A DNA stretch of 64,000 nt, from NCBI GenBank assembly GCA_018820765.1, contig JAHJNN010000017.1, forward strand, positions 651,273 to 715,272, given 5' to 3'. This DNA is from Gammaproteobacteria bacterium (GTDB lineage: Bacteria; Pseudomonadota; Gammaproteobacteria; Burkholderiales; Thiobacillaceae). The position numbers and the translations under genes are program-made. The notes beneath the pieces were generated by a model. That model had not been told where the DNA came from. It did not search any database and was given only the letters and a program-made list of their open reading frames with translations. This document shows, piece after piece, positions 28,489-37,856 of the stretch (positions are counted from its first letter, which is position 1; the number at the start of each line of letters is the position of its first letter).

Positions 28489-29610
28489 TCAGTCGGAAAG
28501 GTCGCCCAGTTCGCGCATGATGTCGGCCACCGTGTCGATGCGCAGCTCGAATGCACGCACACAGGCGGGGTCGAAATGTTTGCCGCTTTCGGAGCGGATG
28601 TAGTGCAGTGATTCCTGAAACGACCACGCGCGCTTGTAGGGGCGATTGGAGGTGAGTGCATCGAACACGTCGGCGACCGCCGCAATACGGGCCGGCAGGG
28701 GGATATTCTCGCCGGTCAGACCCTGCGGATAGCCGGTGCCGTCGAATTTCTCGTGGTGGCCCAGCGCGATCACTGCGCCCATCTGCAGGTAGCGCGAAGG
28801 ACTGTCATCGAGGATGCCGTGCCCGATCAGCGGGTGCGTGCGCATGATCGCCTGTTCCTCCGGCGTGTGGCGGCCGGGCTTCATCAGGATCTGATCGGGG
28901 ATGCCGATCTTGCCGATGTCGTGCATCGGTGCCGCCGCTTCGATCTCGTCGCACTCCATTGCGGTGAGCTTGAGTTCCTCGGCGACCAGGCGGGCGTATT
29001 TCGCCATGCGGATGATGTGGTTGCCGGTTTCCTCGTCCCGGTATTCACCGGCCTTGGCCAGTTTCAGCAGGGTTTCGCGTTCGCGCGTGCGGACTTCGCG
29101 GGTGGCCAGCATCACCTGCTCTTCCAGCCATTGGGCGCGATCGGCCACCACCCGCTGGCTGCGGCGCAGCGCCAGCAGATTGAGGCAGCGGGCGCGGCAT
29201 TCCTGCGGGTCGATCGGGCGGGTCAGAAAATCGGTGGCGCCGTTTTCCAGCGCCTGATAACGCACCTGGCGGTCTTCCACTACGGTGACGATGATGACCG
29301 GCACGTCGGCCAGGCGGCGCTCGGCGCGGATGCGGCGGGTGAACTCGATGCCGTCCATGCCCGGCATCCGGTAGTCGGTGATAATGAGATCCGGCGTCAC
29401 GAGTTTCATCTGCGCCAGCGCTTCCTGCGGATCCTCGAAGCTTTCCACCACCACCCCGGGCTCCAGGGTGCGTGCCAGGCCTTCGAGCAGCCTGCGCGCG
29501 GTGCTGCGATCGTCGACGATCACCACCCGAGCGCTGCCGCGCGGGCGCACGTCTCGCGGCGGTGCGGTCGGCGGGGTCGGTGTCACGACGCGCAACGGCT
29601 TGGCGATCAC
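28489..29610 (-). CDS. rpfG: RpfG-type response regulator with HD-GYP c-di-GMP phosphodiesterase
   Basis: This 373-residue protein joins a receiver domain (VVIVDDRSTARRLL; phospho-acceptor D79 in ITDYRMPGMDG) to an HD-GYP domain that degrades c-di-GMP. The catalytic metal motifs are present: HDIGKIGIPDQIL and HHEKFDGTGYPQGL, the GYP signature. In DSF systems RpfC phosphorylates RpfG, which lowers c-di-GMP. It lies nine bases upstream of rpfC. Other GGDEF/EAL genes in the window could feed the same second-messenger pool. Confidence 0.94.
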   Translation of the reverse strand: MIAKPLRVVTPTPPTAPPRDVRPRGSARVVIVDDRSTARRLLEGLARTLEPGVVVESFEDPQEALAQMKLVTPDLIITDYRMPGMDGIEFTRRIRAERRLADVPVIIVTVVEDRQVRYQALENGATDFLTRPIDPQECRARCLNLLALRRSQRVVADRAQWLEEQVMLATREVRTRERETLLKLAKAGEYRDEETGNHIIRMAKYARLVAEELKLTAMECDEIEAAAPMHDIGKIGIPDQILMKPGRHTPEEQAIMRTHPLIGHGILDDSPSRYLQMGAVIALGHHEKFDGTGYPQGLTGENIPLPARIAAVADVFDALTSNRPYKRAWSFQESLHYIRSESGKHFDPACVRAFELRIDTVADIMRELGDLSD

Positions 29611-29700
29611 TCTTGTTCTACCTTGAACGGTGGATAATTGATTGGTTTCATTGAATTATCGGGTTCGGAACTACAAACTTTAACGCGCAGGAGACGGGAA

Positions 29701-30456
29701 ATGAAGAAAAACATTTTGATTGGCCTGGCCGCCGGAGTGACGGCGCTGCTTTCGATGAGCGCCCTGGCCGCGGCCGGCGTGGCTGATTACGCCCGCGAAA
29801 AGAAGTGGGCGGACGAGGTGGTTCCCGGGCTGGTGGTGGGCGATCCGGTCTATCTGCAAACCCCGCGCGGGCACCACAAATTCCTGACCCTGTTCACGCC
29901 CGCGGCGGGCACCGCCAAGGCGGCCATTGTCGTGCACGGCCTGGGGATCCACCCCGACTGGGGCATGGTGGGAACCCTGCGCACCGAGCTGTCCGACCGT
30001 GGTTTCACCACGCTGTCGATCCAGATGCCGATCCTGGCCGTAGACGCCCAGAGCGAGGCCTATCCCCCGACCTTCCCCGAGGCGGCCGAGCGCATAGCCG
30101 AGGCGGTCGCCTTTCTCAAGGGCAAGGGTTATAAGCAGATTGCCATCGTCTCCCACAGCATGGGGTCGCGCATGAGCCACGTCTACGTGTCGGGTACGCC
30201 CGACCCGGCGGTCAAGTCGTGGGCCAGCCTGGGGATCTCGGTCGGCGACTACACGGCGCTGAAACTGCCGATCCTGGATCTCTACGGCGACAACGACCTG
30301 CCGCCGGTGCTGGCGAACGCGGCCAAGCGCAAGCAAAGCTTCGCGGCCGCGGGTTCAAGGCAGGTGAAGATCGGCCGCGCCGATCACTTCTTCACCGGCC
30401 GCGAAGGGGAAATGGTCGAGACCGTGGCGGATTTCCTGAATGCGACGCTGAAATAG
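29701..30456 (+). CDS. exported alpha/beta-hydrolase-like protein, DUF3530 type
   Basis: This 251-residue protein has a signal peptide (MKKNILIGLAAGVTALLSMS followed by ALAAA). The rest reads as an alpha/beta hydrolase: IVVHGLGIHPDW is the oxyanion region, SHSMGSRM is the nucleophile elbow with serine, LDLYGDNDLPPV is the acid strand and RADHFF holds the histidine. The substrate is unknown. The ATG at 29701 follows caggagacggga. A bidirectional terminator closes the gene. Confidence 0.75.
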   Translation: MKKNILIGLAAGVTALLSMSALAAAGVADYAREKKWADEVVPGLVVGDPVYLQTPRGHHKFLTLFTPAAGTAKAAIVVHGLGIHPDWGMVGTLRTELSDRGFTTLSIQMPILAVDAQSEAYPPTFPEAAERIAEAVAFLKGKGYKQIAIVSHSMGSRMSHVYVSGTPDPAVKSWASLGISVGDYTALKLPILDLYGDNDLPPVLANAAKRKQSFAAAGSRQVKIGRADHFFTGREGEMVETVADFLNATLK

Positions 30457-30475
30457 GCCACGGCCGCAGCCAACA

Positions 30476-30502
30476 AAAAGCCCCGCCGAAGCGGGGCTTT
30501 TT
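30476..30502. terminator. bidirectional terminator
   Basis: aaaaagccccgc, loop cgaa, then gcggggcttttt gives a GC stem with T-runs on both strands. It serves the DUF3530 gene from the left and the YeeE/YedE gene from the right. Confidence 0.9.
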
Positions 30503-30527
30503 CGTGGGCAGGGGAACTGCGCCGGAT

Positions 30528-31790
30528 TTACACCGCCTCCAGCTTGCGCATGCCGGCGGGCAGCAGCTTGAGGTCGACCAGCGCAGTGACGAAGGCCTTC
30601 GCGAAGGTGGCGTCGGCTTCGTACACCATCTTGTAGTACTGCACCTTCATGGTGAGGGCGCTGCCGAGCACAATGGCGACGAAGGTGAGGATGGAGCCCA
30701 GCGCCAGGGTGGAGAAGCCGGTGATCCCCTGGCCGATGGTGCAGCCCATCGACAGCACGCCGCCGAAGCCCATCAGGGTGGCGCCGATCAGATGGTTGAA
30801 GAAATCGCGGCCGGAGGCGAACCATTCAATGCGGAAGCTGCGCGAAATCAGCGACCACAGCAGGGAACCGGCGATCACGCCGGCCAGCGCCATGATGCCG
30901 AAGGTGAGCAGGGTGCGGTCGAAGCCATTGGCTGCGTAGCCCAGCGTTTGCCCCATCGGATTGATGAAGGTGAAGGACTGCGAGGCGAGTGCGGCGGTGG
31001 AGGCGGGCTTGACCGCGTCGGCCGGCGCATACAGTTCCCAGTCCTGCACGTAGGATTGCAGCGACAGCACGTCGCCGTCGGCGTTCACCGTGATGTTGCT
31101 GGTGACATACCAGGCGGCGAGCACGGCGAGGCCGACCACGAGGCCGCCGAGGATGTTGTCGAAGCTGCCGCGGAACTCGGCCGACTTGAAGGCCCACACC
31201 AGCATCAGGCCGCCGATGACGGCGCCCATCACCATGCGGCCGGTGGCGACGTTGTCGCCGAACAGCATGGCGCCGAGGTCCTGGTTGGTGGTCAGCGCGA
31301 CCGCGGCCGGGTTGGTCCACGAATAGAACAGGGTCGAATACAGCGTCTTGTCGCTGCCCGGGAAGGGATTGATCATGAAATAGGCGATCAGGGCGATGAT
31401 CAGCAGCACCATGACCGACTTGAGGTTGCCGCCGCCAACGCGGATCAGCGTCTTGTTGCCGCAGCCGGAGGCGAGCGTCATGCCGATGCCGAACAGCAGG
31501 CCACCCAGCACGTTTTCCAGCCACACGAGATTGGTCTGGCGGTAGGGCGGGAAGGTGCTGCTGACGTTCACCAGGCCGGCCGCTTCGAGGCCCATCACGC
31601 CCAGCACGCCGACCGCGATGGCCAGTATCCAGGCGCGCATGCGGCCGGTGTCGCCCATGTTGACCCAGTCGGAGACCGCACCCATGGTGCAGAAGTTGGT
31701 CTTGTTGACGACGGCGCCCATGATCAGGGCGACCGCAAAGGTCGACCACAGGAAAAACGACTGAGCGCTTGCGAAATCTTCGTAGATCAT
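30528..31790 (-). CDS. YeeE/YedE-family sulfur-compound permease
   Basis: This 420-residue inner-membrane protein is of the TsuA/YeeE type, which imports thiosulfate or related sulfur species through cysteine relays. About ten hydrophobic segments are present, with the conserved cysteine motifs NKTNFCTMG (C34), ASGCGNKTLIRVGGGN (C110) and MGCTIGQGITG in the second half. A soluble loop of about 60 residues follows the sixth segment or so. It stands alone between a terminator and a gene-free spacer (31791-31991, nothing recognised). The substrate is inferred from family and lifestyle. Confidence 0.88.
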   Translation of the reverse strand: MIYEDFASAQSFFLWSTFAVALIMGAVVNKTNFCTMGAVSDWVNMGDTGRMRAWILAIAVGVLGVMGLEAAGLVNVSSTFPPYRQTNLVWLENVLGGLLFGIGMTLASGCGNKTLIRVGGGNLKSVMVLLIIALIAYFMINPFPGSDKTLYSTLFYSWTNPAAVALTTNQDLGAMLFGDNVATGRMVMGAVIGGLMLVWAFKSAEFRGSFDNILGGLVVGLAVLAAWYVTSNITVNADGDVLSLQSYVQDWELYAPADAVKPASTAALASQSFTFINPMGQTLGYAANGFDRTLLTFGIMALAGVIAGSLLWSLISRSFRIEWFASGRDFFNHLIGATLMGFGGVLSMGCTIGQGITGFSTLALGSILTFVAIVLGSALTMKVQYYKMVYEADATFAKAFVTALVDLKLLPAGMRKLEAV

Positions 31791-31991
31791 GACTCTATCT
31801 CTCGTTGGAATGAGGGGGAACGGCGGGTTGGAACGAGGGAAACGGCGTGCACCGCACGTGTCCGGATGGAAGGCGAAATTCTAATGGTTTCGCCCTAAAT
31901 GGCAACGGATCGAGGACGTCGGGAACCGGTCCATTCTTGCCGTTTACGAAAAGACCGGTTTGTGTTTAAGGGTTGGTTCGAGAGGTAAGGC

Positions 31992-32888
31992 TCAGCCCAG
32001 CAGCCGCGTCATCGCTTCGCGATACTTCTCGCTGGTTTTGGCTACGATTTCGGCCGGCAGTTCCGGTCCGGGCGCCTGTTTGTTCCAGCCGCTGGCCTCC
32101 AGCCAGTCGCGTACGAACTGCTTGTCGAAGCTGGGCGGGTTGCTGCCGGGGCGATACTGATCGGCCGGCCAGAAACGCGACGAATCGGGCGTCAGCGCCT
32201 CGTCGATCCACACCAGTCGGCCGGCTTCGTCGAGGCCGAACTCGAACTTGGTGTCGGCGATGATGATGCCGCGGGTGAGCGCATACTCCGCAGCAGACTT
32301 GTACAGGGCCAGGCTGACGTCGCGCACCTGTTTCGCCAGGTCGGCGCCGATCAGCGCTGCCATCTGGTCGAAATCGATGTTCTCGTCGTGCGCGCCGACC
32401 GCCGCCTTGGTCGACGGCGTGAAGATCGGTTCCGGCAGGCGGTCGGCCTGCGCAAGGCCGGCGGGCAGCGCGATGCCGCACACCGACTGGCTGGCCTGGT
32501 ATTCCTTCCAGCCCGATCCCACCAAGTAGCCGCGCACGATGGCCTCGATCGGCAGCGCCTTCAGTTTTCTGACCACGATGGCGCGGCCGGCGACCTGGTC
32601 GCGCTCGCTGTCGGCCACCACCGATTCCGGCGCGATGTCGAGCGCCTGGCTCGGCACGATGGCTTTCAGCTTGTCGAACCAAAAGGCCGATACCTTCGTC
32701 AGCACTTCGCCCTTGCCCGCAATCGGCGTCGGCATCACCACGTCGAAGGCCGACAGGCGGTCGGTGGTGACGATCAGCAACTTGTCGCCGCCGACGGCAT
32801 AGATGTCGCGCACCTTGCCGCGGTGGACCAGCGGCAGGGAGGCGATGCGCGATTCGAGTAAGGGTTGGCCGAGGAGCGGGGCGGTCAT
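31992..32888 (-). CDS. purC: phosphoribosylaminoimidazole-succinocarboxamide synthase
   Basis: PurC joins aspartate to CAIR in purine synthesis. From the ATG at 32888 the protein has 298 residues, normal for the long bacterial type. [20 protein letters not shown] and [18 protein letters not shown] are the N-terminal nucleotide-binding region. [14 protein letters not shown] and [18 protein letters not shown] are central and C-terminal signatures. An ATG nine bases earlier is an alternative. A TATAAT box at 32924-32919 lies about 30 bases upstream, inside the permease frame, so purC may have its own promoter and be translated separately; the -35 is weak and there is no clear Shine-Dalgarno. Confidence 0.9.
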   Translation of the reverse strand: MTAPLLGQPLLESRIASLPLVHRGKVRDIYAVGGDKLLIVTTDRLSAFDVVMPTPIAGKGEVLTKVSAFWFDKLKAIVPSQALDIAPESVVADSERDQVAGRAIVVRKLKALPIEAIVRGYLVGSGWKEYQASQSVCGIALPAGLAQADRLPEPIFTPSTKAAVGAHDENIDFDQMAALIGADLAKQVRDVSLALYKSAAEYALTRGIIIADTKFEFGLDEAGRLVWIDEALTPDSSRFWPADQYRPGSNPPSFDKQFVRDWLEASGWNKQAPGPELPAEIVAKTSEKYREAMTRLLG

Positions 32889-33977
32889 GGCGGGCATGGC
32901 AGAATGAACGGAGGCGGCATTATAGCTGCCGCGATAAAGCGCACTCGCCTCGTAGACCGTGCGCAGCTCGCGCAAGCCCACCAGCAGCACAGCCGCCAGC
33001 GGCACCGCCAGCAGCACGCCGACGAAGCCGAACAGCTGGCCGAACGCCGCCAGCGCGAAAATCACCGCCACCGGATGCAGGCCGACGCGCTCGCCGACCA
33101 GGCGCGGGGTGATCACGTAGCTCTCCAGCACCTGGCCGGCGAGATAAATGCCCGCCACCCAGGCCACGCCGGTCCAGTCGGAAAACTGCAGCACGGCAAC
33201 CAGCAGCGCCAGGATCATGCCGAGGCCGAAGCCGAGGAAAGGCACGAAGGACAGCACCCCGGTGAGAATGCCGATCGGCAGCGCGTAATCCAGTCCCACG
33301 GCCCACAGCGCAACGGCGTAATACAGCGACAGCGTGGCCATCACCGCCACCTGGCCGCGCAGGAATTCGCCGACTACCGCGTCCATCGCACGCGCGATGC
33401 GGGTGACGGCGCCCATCCAGGCGCGCGGCGCCAGCGCGGCCACGCGCGCCACCATCACGTCCCAGTCCTTCAGGAGATAAAACATCACCACCGGGATCAA
33501 CAGCAGGTTGGCCAGGATGCCGACGGCGGCGAGCGCACCGCTTTGCAGGGTGGGCAGCCAGTTGGCGCTATTTTCGGTGGCCTGTTCGGTCAGCCAGGTT
33601 TTCAGGGCGGAGAGGTTGAAGTCGATGGCGATGCCGAACGTCTCTTTAAGCCACGGCAGGAAGCGGGTCTGCAGCAGGTCGAGTGCGGCCGGCACGCGCT
33701 GGCTCAATTCGGCGAACTGTCCCTGGAACAGCGGCAGCGCCACCAGCAGCAGCGCGAACACCATCAGGCCGGCGAACACGATGACCAGCACGGTGCCGCT
33801 GGTGCGCGACAGGCCGCGCGTTTCCAGCCGGTCGACCAGCGGATCGAAAATGTAGGCCAAGAGGGCGCCTGCCAGGAAGGGCGTGAGGATGGGGCCCAGC
33901 AGATAGACCAGACCGCCCATGACGAGCAGCACAGCAAGCGCGAGCCAGGGGAGGTGGAACGGGCGGGGAGTCGACAT
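31992..33977 (-). CDS. AI-2E/PerM-type permease read in frame into PurC (apparent gene fusion)
   Basis: From the ATG at 33977 a single open frame of 661 codons runs without a stop through two proteins. Residues 1 to about 350 are a complete AI-2E exporter/PerM (UPF0118) permease with hydrophobic pairs at both ends and the family blocks [20 protein letters not shown] and [21 protein letters not shown] linker ([15 protein letters not shown]) leads directly into a full PurC. Normally these are separate genes. The permease part may simply have lost its stop codon, or the reading may reflect a sequence error. See the purC entry for signs that PurC is also made alone. Confidence 0.7.
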   Translation of the reverse strand: MSTPRPFHLPWLALAVLLVMGGLVYLLGPILTPFLAGALLAYIFDPLVDRLETRGLSRTSGTVLVIVFAGLMVFALLLVALPLFQGQFAELSQRVPAALDLLQTRFLPWLKETFGIAIDFNLSALKTWLTEQATENSANWLPTLQSGALAAVGILANLLLIPVVMFYLLKDWDVMVARVAALAPRAWMGAVTRIARAMDAVVGEFLRGQVAVMATLSLYYAVALWAVGLDYALPIGILTGVLSFVPFLGFGLGMILALLVAVLQFSDWTGVAWVAGIYLAGQVLESYVITPRLVGERVGLHPVAVIFALAAFGQLFGFVGVLLAVPLAAVLLVGLRELRTVYEASALYRGSYNAASVHSAMPAMTAPLLGQPLLESRIASLPLVHRGKVRDIYAVGGDKLLIVTTDRLSAFDVVMPTPIAGKGEVLTKVSAFWFDKLKAIVPSQALDIAPESVVADSERDQVAGRAIVVRKLKALPIEAIVRGYLVGSGWKEYQASQSVCGIALPAGLAQADRLPEPIFTPSTKAAVGAHDENIDFDQMAALIGADLAKQVRDVSLALYKSAAEYALTRGIIIADTKFEFGLDEAGRLVWIDEALTPDSSRFWPADQYRPGSNPPSFDKQFVRDWLEASGWNKQAPGPELPAEIVAKTSEKYREAMTRLLG

Positions 33978-34017
33978 AGGCGGTAAAATACCGCACTTTT
34001 TGATTCTGGAGCCGGGT

Positions 34018-35046
34018 GTGTCTTCCATTTCCTATAAAGATGCCGGGGTCGATATCGATGCCGGCGATGCCCTGGTCGAGCGCATCAAGCCGTTGGCCAA
34101 ACGCACCATGCGCCCCGAAGTACTGGCAGGCATCGGCGGCTTCGGCGCGCTGATCGAGATTTCCAAGAAATTCAAGGAACCGGTGCTGGTCTCCGGCACC
34201 GACGGCGTCGGCACCAAGCTGAAGCTGGCGTTCGAACTGAACCGTCACGACACCGTCGGCATCGACCTCGTCGCGATGAGCGTCAACGACATCCTGGTGC
34301 AGGGCGCCGAGCCCTTGTTCTTCCTCGACTACTTCGCCTGCGGCAAGCTTTCCCTCGACACCGCCGAAGCGGTCATCGCCGGCATCGCCACCGGCTGCGA
34401 GCAGGCCGGCTGCGCTCTGATCGGCGGCGAAACCGCCGAGATGCCCGGCATGTATCCCGATGGCGAATACGATCTGGCCGGCTTCGCCGTCGGCGTGGTC
34501 GAGAAGTCCAAGGTCATCGGCGGCCAGACCATCGCGGCGGGCGACGTGGTGCTGGGGCTGGCGTCATCCGGTGCGCATTCCAACGGCTATTCGCTGATCC
34601 GCAAGCTGATCGACATCAGCCACGTCGGATTCAAGTCCGACTTCCACGGCCGCCCCTTCGCCGACGCCGTGATGGCGCCGACGCGCATCTACGTCAAGCC
34701 GCTTTTGGCGTTGATGGAAAAACTCGACGTCAAGGGCATGGCGCACATCACCGGCGGCGGCATCACCGGCAACCTGCCGCGCTGCCTGCCCGAAGGCGTC
34801 GCCGCCCGCGTCGATCAGGCCAGCTGGACGCGCCCGCCGCTGTTCGACTGGTTGCAGCAGGCCGGCAACGTCGAGCCGGCCGAAATGCTGCGCACCTTCA
34901 ACTGCGGCATCGGCATGTGCGTGGTGGTGGCGGCAAGCGACGCCGAAGCGGCGATGGCCCATCTCACGGCCAGCGGCGAAACCGTGTGGCAGATCGGCGA
35001 AATCGTCGCCCGTCCGGAAGGTGCGGAGCAGGTGATTTATTCGTGA
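34018..35046 (+). CDS. purM: phosphoribosylformylglycinamidine cyclo-ligase (AIR synthetase)
   Basis: PurM closes the imidazole ring to form AIR in purine synthesis. The GTG at 34018, after ctggagccg, gives 342 residues, close to E. coli PurM. The family start [20 protein letters not shown], the ATP-binding [13 protein letters not shown], and the motif [13 protein letters not shown] are present, with [12 protein letters not shown] near the C-terminus. It is divergent from the permease-purC unit and overlaps purN by four bases (GTGA). Confidence 0.96.
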   Translation: MSSISYKDAGVDIDAGDALVERIKPLAKRTMRPEVLAGIGGFGALIEISKKFKEPVLVSGTDGVGTKLKLAFELNRHDTVGIDLVAMSVNDILVQGAEPLFFLDYFACGKLSLDTAEAVIAGIATGCEQAGCALIGGETAEMPGMYPDGEYDLAGFAVGVVEKSKVIGGQTIAAGDVVLGLASSGAHSNGYSLIRKLIDISHVGFKSDFHGRPFADAVMAPTRIYVKPLLALMEKLDVKGMAHITGGGITGNLPRCLPEGVAARVDQASWTRPPLFDWLQQAGNVEPAEMLRTFNCGIGMCVVVAASDAEAAMAHLTASGETVWQIGEIVARPEGAEQVIYS

Positions 35047-35675
35047 GTTTCCGTGTCGTCGTGCTGCTGTCCGGGCGCGGCAGCAATTTTCAGGCGATCG
35101 CCCAGGCGCAGCTGCCGATCGAGATCGCTGCCGTCATCAGCAACCGGCCGCAGGCGGCGGGACTCGAATACGCCCGCTCGCGCAATATTCCTGCCGTCGC
35201 GCTCGACCACACCGAACACCCCGATCGTGAGGCCTTCGATGCCCTGCTGGCCGACGAAATCGAGCGCCATCGGCCCGACCTGGTGGTGCTGGCGGGCTAC
35301 ATGCGCATCCTCAGCGCCGCCTTCATCGCACGCTTCGAAGGCCGCCTGCTGAACATCCATCCCTCGCTCCTGCCCATGTTCCCGGGGCTGAAAACCCACG
35401 AACGCGCGCTGGCGGAAGGCGTGAAAATCCACGGCTGCACCGTGCATTTCGTGACCGCCGACCTCGACCACGGCCCCATCGTCATCCAGGCCGGGGTGCA
35501 GGTACGAGCAGACGACACCGCCGACACGCTGGCGGCGCGGGTGCTGCAGCAGGAACATCGCATCTATCCCCAGGCCGTGCGCTGGTTCGCCGAAGGGCGA
35601 CTGGAAATACGCGACGGCCGCGTAAACTTGAAGGACGATCCGACGTCACAGTCTGTGTTATCCACGGAAAGGTGA
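35043..35675 (+). CDS. purN: phosphoribosylglycinamide formyltransferase
   Basis: PurN formylates GAR using 10-formyl-tetrahydrofolate. The start is a GTG overlapping the purM stop, giving 210 residues. [15 protein letters not shown] is the substrate-phosphate loop. The catalytic region reads [16 protein letters not shown] (asparagine and histidine), then [18 protein letters not shown] with the catalytic aspartate. It forms a purM-purN operon, with a DUF3108 gene following three bases after the stop. Confidence 0.96.
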   Translation: MSFRVVVLLSGRGSNFQAIAQAQLPIEIAAVISNRPQAAGLEYARSRNIPAVALDHTEHPDREAFDALLADEIERHRPDLVVLAGYMRILSAAFIARFEGRLLNIHPSLLPMFPGLKTHERALAEGVKIHGCTVHFVTADLDHGPIVIQAGVQVRADDTADTLAARVLQQEHRIYPQAVRWFAEGRLEIRDGRVNLKDDPTSQSVLSTER

Positions 35676-35677
35676 CC

Positions 35678-36376
35678 ATGCTCAAAGCCCTCCTGCTGAC
35701 CGCCACCCTGTTTGCTGCCACGGCCCAGGCCGCGGTTCCGCAGCAGATGAACCTGGTCTACGACCTCTACCGCAACGGCCATAAGCTCGGCCAGGTGACC
35801 GACACCTTCACCCGCAGCGGCAGCCGCTACACCCTGGTCAGCGAAACGCGCGCAAGCGGCGCGCTGAAAATGCTGTGGCCGGGTACCATCCGGCTCGAGA
35901 GCACCGGCCTCGTCACGCCCCAGGGCTTGCGCCCCACACAATTCCAGCACGCGCGCAGCGACGCGCCGCACAAGCTGGCGATCGCGCGCCTCGACTGGAC
36001 GCAACGCAGCATCGCCTGGCAGTACAAGGGAAAATCGTGGACGGCCGACGGCCTGCAGAACGGCGCGCAGGATCAGCTCTCGCAGGTGTACCAATTCATG
36101 TTCCTCCCCCGCCTGCCCGCCGACTTCAGCCTGCAGGTGGTGAGCGGCCGCAACCTCAACGACTACCGCTACGCGCGGCGCGAGGGCGGCGCCATCCAAA
36201 CGCCGCTGGGGTCATTGAACACGTGGCAGTATCAGCGCATCGAGCACAAGCCGGACGAAAAGGCCATCACCGTGTGGATCGCGACTGATCGCAACAACCT
36301 GCCGGTGCAGGTCCGGGTGCACGAAGATGGTGTCACCCTTGAACAGCGCCTGGTGCGCGCCAGCATCAGGACCTGA
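35678..36376 (+). CDS. exported DUF3108-family protein
   Basis: This 232-residue protein has a signal peptide (MLKALLLTATLFAATAQA) and a mature part of the DUF3108 family, with LVYDLYRNGHKLGQVTDTF at the start and the VWIATDRNNLPVQVRV block near the end. Related proteins are periplasmic and have no assigned function; the fold resembles lipocalin-like or LolA-like beta sheets. The ATG at 35678 sits in tccacggaaaggtgacc and is coupled to purN. A second, longer DUF3108 gene follows five bases later. Confidence 0.82.
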   Translation: MLKALLLTATLFAATAQAAVPQQMNLVYDLYRNGHKLGQVTDTFTRSGSRYTLVSETRASGALKMLWPGTIRLESTGLVTPQGLRPTQFQHARSDAPHKLAIARLDWTQRSIAWQYKGKSWTADGLQNGAQDQLSQVYQFMFLPRLPADFSLQVVSGRNLNDYRYARREGGAIQTPLGSLNTWQYQRIEHKPDEKAITVWIATDRNNLPVQVRVHEDGVTLEQRLVRASIRT

Positions 36377-36381
36377 ACCGG

Positions 36382-37392
36382 GTGGCACGCGGCGCGCGCG
36401 CATGGTGGCTGGCCGTGGTGGGATCGCTGCTGCTGCACGCCGCGCTGCTGGGCGGATTGAGGTGGACCCAGCTGCAGTGGCAGGCCCCGTCGGAATCGCC
36501 CGCCATCGAAGCCCGGCTGGTGCCGATGAAACCTGTGGCGGCGCCGCGCCCGCCCGTCAAACCCGCGCCGCCGCCCCCGCGCGCGAGGCCGGCCCCGCCC
36601 CCTCCGCCGGCCGAAACCGTCGCAGAAGCGGCTGCCCCCGAATCCCCTGACGCTGCCGCCGCGGCCATGCCGGTCGTGACGGTAACCGATGAACTGCCCG
36701 TGATCGAAGCGCCGCCGGCGAACCCGCCGGCGGCGGAGGCTGAAGCGGCATGGCCGCCATTGAATGCGCTGCCGCCGCGCCTCGACCTGCGTTTCCAGGT
36801 GCATTACGGGCTGGCCAGGGGTGAGCAGACGCTGGTGTGGATCAACGAAGGCGAGGCCTACACGCTGACCAGCGTGGCCAGCGCCACCGGCCTGGCCGGT
36901 GTGTTTTACCGCGGACGCTTTGTGCAGACCAGCCGCGGACGCATCACCCCGCGTGGCCTCGCGCCGGAAGAATTCTGGGATCAGCGCGGCGACAAGCGCA
37001 GCAGCGCACGTTTCGACTCGGCCAACGACACCCTCACGCTCACACCGGCGAAGGGTGCGCCACGCCATTTCGCCTATCAGGGCGAGGTGCAGGATGCGCT
37101 CAGCCTGTTTTTCCAGCTGGCGCTGACCGCGCCGCCGGGGGACGGGGCGCTGGCCTACACCGTGTTCAACGGCAAGAAGCTGCGCAACTACGCGTACGAG
37201 GTGCGCGGCGAGACCATCCTGGAAACCGCGCTGGGCGCATTGCGCACCCTGCATCTTGCGCGGCGGGACGATGGGGACGGCCGTTTTGAAATCTGGTTGG
37301 CGATCGACAGGTACTACCTGCCGGTGCGCGTGCTGCGCAGCGATGACCGGGGCAGCGACATGGCGCTTGAGCTGCTGTCGATCTCGCCCTAG
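36382..37392 (+). CDS. membrane-anchored, proline-rich DUF3108 protein
   Basis: This 336-residue protein starts with GTG. Residues 8-26 are a single membrane anchor (WWLAVVGSLLLHAALLGGL) and residues 45-120 are a Pro/Ala-rich spacer (RPPVKPAPPPPRARP), a layout like TonB. The C-terminal 210 residues are a DUF3108 domain that begins FQVHYGLARGEQTLVW and ends IDRYYLPVRVLRSD. The spacer could cross the periplasm. It may act with the smaller DUF3108 protein encoded just before it. Function unknown. Confidence 0.82.
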   Translation: MARGARAWWLAVVGSLLLHAALLGGLRWTQLQWQAPSESPAIEARLVPMKPVAAPRPPVKPAPPPPRARPAPPPPPAETVAEAAAPESPDAAAAAMPVVTVTDELPVIEAPPANPPAAEAEAAWPPLNALPPRLDLRFQVHYGLARGEQTLVWINEGEAYTLTSVASATGLAGVFYRGRFVQTSRGRITPRGLAPEEFWDQRGDKRSSARFDSANDTLTLTPAKGAPRHFAYQGEVQDALSLFFQLALTAPPGDGALAYTVFNGKKLRNYAYEVRGETILETALGALRTLHLARRDDGDGRFEIWLAIDRYYLPVRVLRSDDRGSDMALELLSISP

Positions 37393-37406
37393 TGTGATTC
37401 ACGACA

Positions 37407-37856
37407 CTAGCGCGGCAGCCCCTCGACCTGGTCGCGCGCCGTGATGCCGCGGCGCTGGAATTCGCCTTGCCGCACTTCCAGCGCGTAGCGGATCTCGGCC
37501 GGGGGGCAATGCGGCGTCTCGCTGCGCGGCTGCATGTCGGCGAGGCCGGCAATGCGGCCCGCCGCATCGATGAAGGCAATCGACAGCGGCAGCGGCGTGT
37601 CGCGCATCCAGAAGCAATGCCGCCCCGGCTCCTCGAACACGAACAGCATGCCGCCATCGGCGGGGAGGTGGGTGCGGCCCATCAGGCCGCGCTGGCGTTG
37701 TTGCTCAGTCGCCGCAACTTCGACCTGGAAGGCATGCGGGCCGATGCGCAGGGGCAGTCGCACGTCGCTTGCGGCAGAGCTGGCGCTGCCGCACAGGACG
37801 ACTAACGCAAGCGCGCTGCTACAACGCCAACTTGTATTGAATGCGCTAGAGCGCAT
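37407..37856 (-). CDS. exported DUF192-family protein
   Basis: This 149-residue protein has an N-terminal signal (about residues 10-28, ALALVVLCGSASSAA) and a DUF192 domain with the core RQRGLMGRTHLPADGGMLFV, HCFWMRDTPLPLSIAF and YALEVRQGEFQRRGI. The family is widespread and uncharacterised. It overlaps the end of purK by 11 bases and so is the last gene of the purE-purK operon. It converges on the DUF3108 gene. Confidence 0.85.
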   Translation of the reverse strand: MRSSAFNTSWRCSSALALVVLCGSASSAASDVRLPLRIGPHAFQVEVAATEQQRQRGLMGRTHLPADGGMLFVFEEPGRHCFWMRDTPLPLSIAFIDAAGRIAGLADMQPRSETPHCPPAEIRYALEVRQGEFQRRGITARDQVEGLPR

